Below, piece after piece: positions 1-7,767 of a DNA stretch of 14,649 bases. The position numbers and the translations under genes were made by a program. Numbering within the stretch: position 1 is the first letter of the stretch; every line of letters begins with the position of its first letter. The DNA is taken from NCBI GenBank assembly GCA_945860335.1, contig CAMAQW010000022.1:1-14649 (forward strand), written 5' to 3'. The notes under the pieces are model-generated. The model had not been told where the DNA came from, searched no databases, and saw only the letters and a list, made by a program, of their open reading frames with translations. The stretch comes from Sediminibacterium ginsengisoli. Lineage in GTDB: Bacteria > Bacteroidota > Bacteroidia > Chitinophagales > Chitinophagaceae.

Positions 1-276
1 TCTGTTGCAAAAGATTACATGCATGAAAATATAAGGTGTAATTCTATTTCACCTGCGCGCGTGCACACACCTTTTGTGGATGGATTTATTGCAAAAAATT
101 ATCCGGGTAAAGAAGCTGAAATGTTTGAAAAATTATCTGCATCACAACCCATTGGTAGAATGGCAAAGCCCGAAGAGGTAGCCGCACTCGCACTTTATTT
201 AGCCAGCGATGAAGCTTCATTTATTACAGGATGTGACTATCCAATAGATGGTGGATTTATAAAACTCAATAATTAA
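1..276 (+). CDS. SDR-family dehydrogenase, C-terminal part (probable 2-keto-3-deoxy-L-fuconate dehydrogenase)
   Basis: The reading frame is open from base 1, so this is the last 91 residues of a gene whose start lies outside the window; the ATG at 19 is internal. Visible are the strand-6 segment of short-chain dehydrogenases (IRCNSISPARVHTPF), the loop QPIGRMAKPEEVA and the C-terminal signature YLASDEASFITG...DGG. The Rossmann glycine loop and the Ser-Tyr-Lys site are missing because the gene is cut. The sequence resembles the SDRs that oxidise 2-keto-3-deoxy-L-fuconate to the 2,4-diketo acid. The next gene, 27 bases downstream, encodes an FAH hydrolase that would use that product, which supports the assignment. 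SDR membership is certain. The substrate is inferred from the neighbours, and another sugar-acid or sugar dehydrogenase remains possible. Confidence 0.85.
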   Translation, partial: SVAKDYMHENIRCNSISPARVHTPFVDGFIAKNYPGKEAEMFEKLSASQPIGRMAKPEEVAALALYLASDEASFITGCDYPIDGGFIKLNN

Positions 277-303
277 TTTTTTTAGATATAAATAGAGCAA
301 GCA

Positions 304-1161
304 ATGAAACTTATAAGATTTGGACAAGAAGGACATGAAAAACCGGGCATCATTATAAATGATACTTGGTATGATGTATCGGGTATTGTAGCTGATTACA
401 ACGAAGCTTTTTTTGCAAACAACGAAATTGAAAAAATTAAATCGGCGATTGTTGCGGGCGTATCCCTTCCAGTTGTAGATCCTACTACCAGACTGGGTTC
501 TGTGGTAGCGCGCCCTTCAAAAATTATTTGTATTGGCCTTAATTACGTAGACCACTGTCTCGAAACCAATGCACCTATTCCAGCAGAGCCCGTTTTATTT
601 TTTAAATCTACAACAGCACTTTGTGGTCCTAACGACGATGTTGTGATTCCAAAAAACAGCGTAAAAACAGATTGGGAAGTAGAACTGGCTTTTGTGATAG
701 GCAAAAAAGCTTCTTATGTAGAGGAGGCAGACGCACTTGATTATGTTGCAGGTTACTGTTTACACAATGATTATAGTGAAAGAGAATTTCAATTAGAAAG
801 AGGTGGACAGTGGGCTAAAGGAAAGGGTTGTGATACGTTTGCACCACTTGGACCATTTTTAGCAACCCCCGATGAAATTACAGACGTTAATAATTTAAAA
901 ATGTGGTTAACTGTAAATGGTAAAACCTATCAAAATAGTAACACGTTAAACCTAGTTTTCAAAATACCTTTTTTGGTGTATTACTTAAGCCAGTTTATGA
1001 CCTTATTACCGGGCGACGTCATTAGCACAGGAACCCCTCCTGGCGTGGGTTTGGGCATTAAACCAGAACCTGTTTATGTAAAGCCTGGTGATGTTATTGA
1101 ATTAGGCATCGAAGGATTAGGCACTAGTAAACAAACAGCGGTTGCGTACACAAAAAAATAA
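304..1161 (+). CDS. FAH-family hydrolase (probable 2,4-diketo-3-deoxy-L-fuconate hydrolase)
   Basis: A 285-residue cytoplasmic protein of the fumarylacetoacetate hydrolase superfamily. A small N-terminal domain (about residues 1-70) is followed by the catalytic fold, which starts at the typical KIICIGLNYVDHC segment. The divalent-metal site is visible as E125 and E127 in DWEVELAF and D156 in HNDYSERE. Further family marks are GPFLATPDEI, the STGTPPGVG loop and the C-terminal PGDVIELGIEGLG. In the oxidative L-fucose pathway this family cleaves 2,4-diketo-3-deoxy-L-fuconate to pyruvate and L-lactate. The gene sits between an SDR and a mutarotase, with only 3 bases to the next gene, so they are surely co-transcribed. 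Many FAH proteins are labelled ureidoglycolate lyase by default; nothing nearby suggests purine breakdown. The start ATG at 304 is preceded by no Shine-Dalgarno sequence, as is usual in this phylum. Confidence 0.9.
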   Translation: MKLIRFGQEGHEKPGIIINDTWYDVSGIVADYNEAFFANNEIEKIKSAIVAGVSLPVVDPTTRLGSVVARPSKIICIGLNYVDHCLETNAPIPAEPVLFFKSTTALCGPNDDVVIPKNSVKTDWEVELAFVIGKKASYVEEADALDYVAGYCLHNDYSEREFQLERGGQWAKGKGCDTFAPLGPFLATPDEITDVNNLKMWLTVNGKTYQNSNTLNLVFKIPFLVYYLSQFMTLLPGDVISTGTPPGVGLGIKPEPVYVKPGDVIELGIEGLGTSKQTAVAYTKK

Positions 1162-1164
1162 AAA

Positions 1165-1506
1165 ATGGCAGCACAACAATATTTTTTAGCACTCGATTTA
1201 AAAGATGATCCTACATTAATTTCGGAGTACAAAGCATACCATCAAAATGTGTGGCCAGAAATTATTGAAAGCATTAAAACTGCAGGCATTACCTGTTTGG
1301 ATATTTACTGTGTAGCCAACCGTTTATTTATGGTATTAGAAGCCAATGAAAATTTTTCTTTCGAAGCAAAGTCTGCGGCAGATGCAGCAAATGAAGTGGT
1401 TCAAAAATGGGAAACATTGATGTGGACATACCAACAGGCGATGCCAGGATCAAAGCCTGGAGAAAAATGGGTGCTGCTAGAAAAAATTTTTACACTTCCT
1501 CAATAA
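1165..1506 (+). CDS. L-rhamnose/L-fucose mutarotase family protein (RhaM-like, DUF718)
   Basis: A 113-residue protein of the RhaM type, a small alpha/beta barrel that interconverts the alpha and beta anomers of 6-deoxyhexoses in the cytoplasm. The key segment YHQNVWPEI contains H26, which matches the catalytic His of E. coli RhaM (H22 in RHNPIWPEL), and Y22 matches its Tyr18. The segment QKWETLM and the C-terminal EKIFTLP also follow the family pattern. The length is slightly above that of RhaM (104 aa) because of an insert before the C-terminus (MPGSKPGEKW). It lies 3 bases after the FAH gene and 6 bases before an SDR. Because the cluster is of fucose rather than rhamnose type (no aldolase, isomerase or kinase), I expect it to supply the anomer that the L-fucose dehydrogenase uses. 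Family is certain; sugar specificity is inference. Confidence 0.9.
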   Translation: MAAQQYFLALDLKDDPTLISEYKAYHQNVWPEIIESIKTAGITCLDIYCVANRLFMVLEANENFSFEAKSAADAANEVVQKWETLMWTYQQAMPGSKPGEKWVLLEKIFTLPQ

Positions 1507-1512
1507 AACAAT

Positions 1513-2295
1513 ATGGAATTAGGACTTTCAAATAAAGTGATTGTTGTGTCGGGTGGCGCTAAAGGCATCGGTTATGGCATTGCTAAAGTATTAGCAAAGG
1601 AAGGTGCAACTGTTTGTATTATTGGGCGCAGTGCTGCTGATAATAAACTAGCTGTAGATGCCCTAATAGCCAATGGCGGTAAGGCATTTGCTGTTGAAGC
1701 TGAATTAACGGACCCAAACGCTTGTAAACAGGCGGTTGATACCGTACTTGCAACATACGGAACTATTGATGGGCTTGTCAATAATGCCGGTGTTAACGAT
1801 GGCGTGGGTTTAGAAAATGGAAGCTATGAAGCATTTATAGCATCACTACATAAAAATTTAGTGCACTATTATTTATTAGCACATCATGCATTACCAGCAC
1901 TAAAAAAATCTAAAGGAGCGATTGTAAATATTGGTTCTAAAACCGCCGAAACGGGTCAGGGCAATACGTCTGCGTATGCAGCGTCAAATGGTGGTAGAAA
2001 TGCGTTAACGAGAGAGTGGGCTGTCGAGTTATTAAAATACGGTATTCGTGTAAATGCTGTTATTGTTGCCGAATGTTTTACGCCACTCTATGAAACTTGG
2101 ATAAAAACCTTTGACAATCCTTCCGAAAAATTAGCAAGCATTACCGCAAAAATTCCATTAGAAAACCGAATGACCACTGATATTGAAATTGCAAATATGG
2201 TTGCGGTATTACTTTCTGAAGTATCAAGCCATACTACTGGACAACTGATACATGTTGATGGTGGATATACGCATTTAGATAGAGCACTTTTATAG
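1513..2295 (+). CDS. SDR-family oxidoreductase, probable L-fucose dehydrogenase, with atypical active site
   Basis: A complete 260-residue classical short-chain dehydrogenase. Features in order: the NAD(P) glycine loop SGGAKGIG (about residues 13-20), NNAG at 90-93, N115 of the catalytic tetrad, S142 in NIGSK, Y155, and the C-terminal GQLIHVDGG segment. The spacing of 13 between S142 and Y155 is normal. The active-site motif reads YAASN, so the usual lysine four residues after the tyrosine is Asn (N159, codon aat at 1987-1989). The following GGRNALTREWA is typical of sugar dehydrogenases of this type. Directly after a mutarotase and in an operon with the later fucose-pathway steps, it fits the first oxidation, L-fucose to L-fuconolactone. 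It is probably active, since the gene is intact and the rest of the site is kept, but the Lys to Asn change needs explaining. A different sugar substrate is possible. Confidence 0.85.
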   Translation: MELGLSNKVIVVSGGAKGIGYGIAKVLAKEGATVCIIGRSAADNKLAVDALIANGGKAFAVEAELTDPNACKQAVDTVLATYGTIDGLVNNAGVNDGVGLENGSYEAFIASLHKNLVHYYLLAHHALPALKKSKGAIVNIGSKTAETGQGNTSAYAASNGGRNALTREWAVELLKYGIRVNAVIVAECFTPLYETWIKTFDNPSEKLASITAKIPLENRMTTDIEIANMVAVLLSEVSSHTTGQLIHVDGGYTHLDRALL

Positions 2296-2327
2296 ACACT
2301 TTATTTTGGATACCTAAATTTCTCCGA

Positions 2328-4481
2328 ATGAATTTAAAAAAAATCGTTTTTGTTAGTTGCCTTGTTACATTGCAGCTAACTGTAGTTGTGCGCGCACAAG
2401 ATTGGTTAATTGACGCCTCGCCCTACAAAGCAGCTATCACGCAAAAGGGCACTGCCATTGAACTTAACAATGGTTTGGTGCGACGAAAATTTACCATTGG
2501 CGCTAATTTTGCCTGTACCGACTATACCAACTTAACCAATCAACAACAACTATTGCGTGCCATCAAACCAGAAGCGCGTATTGTATTAGATGGTGTGTTG
2601 TACAATGTGGGCGGACTCGTAGGCCAAAAAGAAAATGGATATATTTTACCAGGCCTCGCCGATACTTTAAAAGCCGGCGCCAATGATTTCAAATATGTTA
2701 CGCACAAAATAGGGTCACTTCAACCATTTTTAAAATGGAAAAATAAAAGTTGGGCCCACCATACGGCTGCACCAACTGGTCAAGAACTAATTGTTACTTA
2801 CGCGCATCCATCTCAAAAACTAAATGGTATTAAAGTGGAAGTGCATTATGAACTCTACAATCATTTACCACTGATTGTTAAATGGGTTTCAATATTAAAT
2901 ACATCCAATACACCGCATGCACTTGAGAGGGTTGTTAATGAAGTGCTAGGGCTAGTAGAAGAAGAAAGTGCAGTAGTTGGATCACCAGAAGAAATGAAAA
3001 AACAGCATGGTATTTATGTAGAAACTAACTATGCATTTAACAATGCGATGCGTTACGATATTAGTGATCAAACTACCCATTGGAAAACAGATTCGGTATA
3101 TACTTCTCAAGTAAATTATAATTACCAAACCCCATGCCTTTTAGAAATATATCCTGAAAAGGCCCCTGGTATTGACTTACAGCCTAATGAATTATTTAAA
3201 TCGGTGCGTACACACGAACTGCTCATGGATAGTTATGATAGACAGCGCAGAGGTCTTATGATACGAAAAATGTATACTGCTGTTGCACCATGGACTGCGC
3301 AAAATCCAATATTCATGCACCTCGTTAGTAAAAATGACGAGGAAGTAAAAACAGCCATTGATCAGTGTGTAGCTACTGGTTACGAAGCGGTGATTTTAAG
3401 TTTTGGTAGTCACTTAAATATGGAAGACACCACACAAAAAAATATGACTCGTTGGAAAGGGTTAACGGATTATGCGCACACGCGTGGCATACTATTAGGT
3501 GGCTATTCTCTATTTAGTAGTAGAAGAATTTCTGATGAAGACGATGTTATAGATATTAAAACAGGAAAACCAGGTGGCGCCTTTTTTGGGAACGCTCCTT
3601 GCTTTGGAAGCAAGTGGGGCCTTGCGTACAGAGAAAAAATAAAAAACTTTTTTACTAAAACCGGTTTTGATATTTGGGAAAATGATGGTCCTTATCCGGG
3701 TGATGTTTGCGCTTCTACCACACACCCTGGTCATAAAGGATACAATGATTCGCAGTGGCGTCAAATGGAAATTCAAAAAGAATTGTACCACTGGTTAAAT
3801 GAAAGAGGCGTATATATCAATGCCCCCGATTGGTATTTTTTAGACGGCACCCATAAAATCGCAATTGGCTATCGTGAAGTCAATTTTTCATTACCACGCG
3901 AGCAACAACGCATTTTAAATAGACAAAATATCCATGATGGCACCATCGAAAAAACGGCTTCTATGAGTTGGGGTTTTGTACCATTAACCAATTACCAAGG
4001 AACCGATCCAAGAGCAGTGCTAGAGCCACTTTCGGAGCATTTAACGGATTATGAGCAACTCATGATCCAGTATTATGGGGCGGGTGTACAGGCCTGTTAT
4101 AGAGGTCCAAGGCTATATGATACAGAAACCACCAGACAAATGGTTGCTCGCACTATTAACTGGTATAAGAAATACCGCTCTATTTTAAATGCAGATATGA
4201 TTCAGCTTCGAAGAGCCGATGGTAGAGATTGGGATGGACTCATCCACGTAGACCCTAGTTCAAAACAAAAAGCGCTGGGTATGCTGTACAATCCAACCAA
4301 AGAAAAAATCACCAGAACCATACCGGTACCACTTTATTATACCGGTTTGACCACAACCGCAACACTTGCACTCAAAGATGATAAAGCAACCGCAAAAAAA
4401 TATACATTAAACAGAAATCATGAGCTACTGCTTACTGTAACTATCGAGCCAGAAAGTTATACTTGGTTTACAGTAGAATAG
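2328..4481 (+). CDS. Secreted glycoside-hydrolase-like protein (alpha-galactosidase/melibiase-like, family not assigned)
   Basis: A 717-residue protein with a Sec signal peptide (KK near the N-terminus, hydrophobic core, predicted cleavage after VRA at residue 23), so it acts in the periplasm or outside. The N-terminal part, to about residue 290, looks like a beta-rich domain of the GH36-like type (IELNNGLVRRKF, PEARIVLDG). A probable (beta/alpha)8 barrel follows, with FDIWENDGPYPGD at residues 447-459. D453 in this motif stands where clan GH-D enzymes have their nucleophile (KWDM, KYDN). E517 in YREVN and D537 in NIHDG are further acidic candidates. A small beta domain ends the protein. It starts 32 bases after the dehydrogenase, which suggests the same operon and a fucose- or galactose-containing substrate. 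I cannot place it in a CAZy family, and the enzyme activity and nucleophile are inference. Confidence 0.7.
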   Translation: MNLKKIVFVSCLVTLQLTVVVRAQDWLIDASPYKAAITQKGTAIELNNGLVRRKFTIGANFACTDYTNLTNQQQLLRAIKPEARIVLDGVLYNVGGLVGQKENGYILPGLADTLKAGANDFKYVTHKIGSLQPFLKWKNKSWAHHTAAPTGQELIVTYAHPSQKLNGIKVEVHYELYNHLPLIVKWVSILNTSNTPHALERVVNEVLGLVEEESAVVGSPEEMKKQHGIYVETNYAFNNAMRYDISDQTTHWKTDSVYTSQVNYNYQTPCLLEIYPEKAPGIDLQPNELFKSVRTHELLMDSYDRQRRGLMIRKMYTAVAPWTAQNPIFMHLVSKNDEEVKTAIDQCVATGYEAVILSFGSHLNMEDTTQKNMTRWKGLTDYAHTRGILLGGYSLFSSRRISDEDDVIDIKTGKPGGAFFGNAPCFGSKWGLAYREKIKNFFTKTGFDIWENDGPYPGDVCASTTHPGHKGYNDSQWRQMEIQKELYHWLNERGVYINAPDWYFLDGTHKIAIGYREVNFSLPREQQRILNRQNIHDGTIEKTASMSWGFVPLTNYQGTDPRAVLEPLSEHLTDYEQLMIQYYGAGVQACYRGPRLYDTETTRQMVARTINWYKKYRSILNADMIQLRRADGRDWDGLIHVDPSSKQKALGMLYNPTKEKITRTIPVPLYYTGLTTTATLALKDDKATAKKYTLNRNHELLLTVTIEPESYTWFTVE

Positions 4482-4535
4482 TTTTTGGAAATTAACCGAT
4501 TATTTAGGAAATTACCCGTCACAAAATCACCATTT

Positions 4536-7500
4536 ATGAAAAAGCTCCTTTCCGCATTTACATTTTTAGTAATTGCTCTTTGCACAAGCGCGCAAAATAT
4601 TGACATTGCGAAGCATTTTAAAAGTTTAAAACCTAGAAGTATTGGCCCTGCTGGTATGAGTGGCCGTGTTACTGCCATTGATGCTGTGTGGTCTAATCCT
4701 AATATTATTTATTTGGGAACGGCTAGTGGCGGTGTTTGGAAATCTGAAAATGGTGGTGCTAGTTGGAATTCAATTTTTGATGAACAAACTATTTTAAATA
4801 TTGGCTCTGTTGCTATTACACAAAGCAATCCAAGTATTGTTTGGGCTGGAACAGGAGAAGGTAATCCAAGAAACTCTGTGAGTTTAGGAGAAGGTATTTA
4901 TAAAAGTATCGATGGCGGTAAAACATGGAAATGTATGGGTCTAGAAAAAACTAGAAACATACACCGCATTATTATTGATCCTACCAATCCGGATGTTGTA
5001 TATGCTGGTGTAATGGGTAATCCATTTGTACCACATCCAGAAAGAGGTTTGTATAAAACAACAGATGGTGGACAAAATTGGAAACTAATTTTACATACCA
5101 ACGACACAAGTGGTGTTGGTGATATGGTGATGGATCCAGTAAATCCAAACAAGTTATTTGTAAATATGTACCAACACCAAAGAACACCATGGAGCTTACA
5201 AGGTGGTGGAAAAGGAAGTGGATTCTATATTACATATGATGGTGGTAAAACATTTAAAAAACTAGGTAAAGAAGACGGGTTACCGGACGGAAACCTAGGC
5301 CGCATAGGCATTACAGTGGGTCGTAACGATCCAAACAGAGTTTATGCACTTGTGGAAGCAACAAAAAATGGTTTGTATAAATCGGAAGATGGCGGTTTAA
5401 AATGGGAGCTTGTAAATAGTGATCCTACGGTGGTTACCAATCGTGCATTTTATTTCCAAGACATTGCCATTGATCCTACCAATGAAAACAGATTGTACAA
5501 TATCAATCAAATGATCACGGTGAGTGAAGACGCTGGAAAAACATTTAAATCTGTTATTCCATATAGCGGTATTCACCCAGATCACCACGCTTGGTGGATT
5601 CATCCACAAAATGGAAATTTTATTATTGATGGTAATGATGGTGGTATTGGAATTTCAAGAGACCGTGGTAAAACATGGCAGTTTGATGAGAAATTACCAC
5701 TCGGACAATTTTATCATATCAATGTTGACAATAAAATCCCATACAATGTAATGGGTGGTTTACAAGATAATGGAAGCTGGCATGGTCCTGCATATGTGTG
5801 GGTAAACAGCGGCATCAGAAATGCATACTGGCAAGGTGTTGGTGGTGGCGATGGTTTTGATGTAGTTCCAGATGCTGAAGACGCAAACTGGGTATACAGC
5901 ATGAGCCAGGGCGGTGCAGTAGGTCGTTACAATATTGCAACTGGTGAAGAGTGGAGCATTCGTCCTCCAAGTCCAGCACCTGGCGTTCGTCAGCGATTTA
6001 ATTGGAACGCAGCGATTGCACAAGATCCTTTTGATAAAAAAACAATTTATTATGGTTCACAATTTGTAAACAAGAGCACAGATAAAGGTGCTTCTTGGAC
6101 ACAAATTTCTGATGATCTAACGACGCGCGATAGTGCAAAAATGGATCAGTCAAATAATGGAGGATTAAACGTAGACATTACCGGTGCAGAAAATTATTGT
6201 ACGGTTATTTGTATCGAACCTTCTGCAAAACAACAAGGTGTTATTTGGGCAGGTACCGATGATGGTAATGTTCAATTAACGCAAGATGGTGGAAAAACAT
6301 GGACCAACTTTAGAGGTAAAATCCCTGGAATGCCACTGGGCGCTTGGGTTCCACAAATTCGCGCGTCTCGTTTTAATGCAGGAGAAGCTTTTGTTGTGGC
6401 CAACGATTACAGAAGAGGTAATATGAAACCTACTGTTTTTAGAACCACAGATTTTGGAAAAACATGGACTAATATTTTAGAAGATAAAAAAGTTATTGGA
6501 TACGCGCTTTGCGTTTTACAAGATCCAACACAACCTAATTTAATTTTTGTTGGAACAGAGCAAGGTTTATGGATTAGCCTTGATAACGCTGCTACATTCC
6601 AACAATTTAAAAATGAGTATCCTTCTGTTTCTACCTACGATTTAGCGATTCAAGAAAGAGAAAACGATTTAGTGATTGCTACTTTTGGTAGAGCGTTATA
6701 TGTATTAGATGATATAGGCGGCTTAAGAAAAGCAGCTGCTAATATGGGGAAAGTGTTTACGAATAAAGTAACTGTATTTAATGCGCCAGCTGGTTATCAA
6801 GCACACCGTAAAAACGCCATGGGTATTGAATATAGCGTATGGGGCACTTATGAGGGCGAAAATAAAAGAGCTGGACTTCCTATCAGCTTCTTTGTTCACA
6901 AGGCAGCATCTGATACTGGTAAAAATGCAATTGGAGACACAGCTACACTTCGTTTTTATGACGCAGCCAATACACTCGTAAGAACCATTCGTACAAAAAC
7001 AGAGGCTGGCTTTAACAGATATTTCTGGGGTATGGAAGGCCGTGGCTTACGTGCAAGTGGCGGCGGCGGTAGAGGCGGCAGAATGGGCGGTGGTGCAGGA
7101 TTTGGTGGCGGTGCGCCTCAAGAAGCACCAGGTTTACCAGTTGATCCAGGAACCTATAAAGTGGTGGTAAGCGTTGGTCGTAATTTTTCTGATAGCACCA
7201 TGCTTGTTGTGAACGATGACCCGTATGCGCCTACTTCTAAAGAAGTGCGCGACGCCATTAGAAAAGCAAATGCAAGACTTGATAAAACAACCGAAAAACT
7301 AAATACCTTAAATGAGCGTATGACAGAAGCGGATGGTATCATAGCAAAAATTGAAGCCAATTTAAGAGACATGGATAAAAAAGCAGCCGACACCATTCGC
7401 AAAACAGTAACGGTTGTTAAAGATGAAATGAAAGCGATTAGAGAAATGCTAAATGGTAAACCACAAACCAAACAAGGTTACGGAAACATACCTCAAGTAA

Positions 7501-7718
7501 CCGTAAGCAGTGTTTTTGGTGAAGCTAGAATGACAATTATGGGTAAGCCGGTAGCGCCTGGTGCACAAGAAGACAGGCTTATCACATTTGCTGAGCAAAA
7601 AGTTGGCGAAGTAATTACGCGCGCCAATAAGTTTTTTGATGGTACATGGAAAACATTGAGAACACTTGCAGAAGCTGCACCAGTTAAGATTTTTAAAGAC
7701 TATAAAACAATTGAATAA
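4536..7718 (+). CDS. Secreted Asp-box beta-propeller protein (VPS10/sortilin-like, 'BNR glycosyl hydrolase')
   Basis: A secreted protein of 1060 residues. I chose the ATG at 4536 because it begins a clean signal peptide (MKKLLSAFTFLVIALCTSA, cleavage before QN); the frame extends upstream to a TTG at 4485, which would bury that signal. Residues about 70-690 carry eleven Asp-box motifs of the form SxDxGxxW/F (for example SENGGASW, SIDGGKTW, TTDGGQNW, TQDGGKTW, TTDFGKTW), which indicate one or two large propellers of the sortilin/VPS10 type. A Gly/Arg-rich linker follows at about 842-860, then a short beta segment (DPGTYKVVV) and a probable coiled coil at about 902-972. Such proteins are often labelled glycosyl hydrolase only because sialidases share Asp boxes; no sialidase arginine triad is evident to me. 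The function is unknown. It lies 54 bases after the hydrolase gene and may bind its substrate or a partner protein. Confidence 0.85.
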   Translation: MKKLLSAFTFLVIALCTSAQNIDIAKHFKSLKPRSIGPAGMSGRVTAIDAVWSNPNIIYLGTASGGVWKSENGGASWNSIFDEQTILNIGSVAITQSNPSIVWAGTGEGNPRNSVSLGEGIYKSIDGGKTWKCMGLEKTRNIHRIIIDPTNPDVVYAGVMGNPFVPHPERGLYKTTDGGQNWKLILHTNDTSGVGDMVMDPVNPNKLFVNMYQHQRTPWSLQGGGKGSGFYITYDGGKTFKKLGKEDGLPDGNLGRIGITVGRNDPNRVYALVEATKNGLYKSEDGGLKWELVNSDPTVVTNRAFYFQDIAIDPTNENRLYNINQMITVSEDAGKTFKSVIPYSGIHPDHHAWWIHPQNGNFIIDGNDGGIGISRDRGKTWQFDEKLPLGQFYHINVDNKIPYNVMGGLQDNGSWHGPAYVWVNSGIRNAYWQGVGGGDGFDVVPDAEDANWVYSMSQGGAVGRYNIATGEEWSIRPPSPAPGVRQRFNWNAAIAQDPFDKKTIYYGSQFVNKSTDKGASWTQISDDLTTRDSAKMDQSNNGGLNVDITGAENYCTVICIEPSAKQQGVIWAGTDDGNVQLTQDGGKTWTNFRGKIPGMPLGAWVPQIRASRFNAGEAFVVANDYRRGNMKPTVFRTTDFGKTWTNILEDKKVIGYALCVLQDPTQPNLIFVGTEQGLWISLDNAATFQQFKNEYPSVSTYDLAIQERENDLVIATFGRALYVLDDIGGLRKAAANMGKVFTNKVTVFNAPAGYQAHRKNAMGIEYSVWGTYEGENKRAGLPISFFVHKAASDTGKNAIGDTATLRFYDAANTLVRTIRTKTEAGFNRYFWGMEGRGLRASGGGGRGGRMGGGAGFGGGAPQEAPGLPVDPGTYKVVVSVGRNFSDSTMLVVNDDPYAPTSKEVRDAIRKANARLDKTTEKLNTLNERMTEADGIIAKIEANLRDMDKKAADTIRKTVTVVKDEMKAIREMLNGKPQTKQGYGNIPQVTVSSVFGEARMTIMGKPVAPGAQEDRLITFAEQKVGEVITRANKFFDGTWKTLRTLAEAAPVKIFKDYKTIE

Positions 7719-7767
7719 ATAAATATTAATACCCAAACATTTTTCCAACCATAACTAGAAACCATTT

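Noticed and set aside
2301..2308. Near match to the -7 promoter (TTATTTTG) before the secreted hydrolase
   Set aside because: It has a mismatch at one of the two conserved TA positions and no -33 partner; in AT-rich DNA this is weak, and the 32-base gap is compatible with read-through from the fucose genes.
4485..4535. TTG-initiated N-terminal extension of the propeller protein
   Set aside because: It would put 17 polar and basic residues before a perfect signal peptide that begins at the ATG 4536.
4536..7718. Annotation of the propeller protein as a sialidase or glycosyl hydrolase
   Set aside because: Asp boxes alone are structural and are shared with sortilins and photosystem assembly factors; I could not see sialidase catalytic residues.
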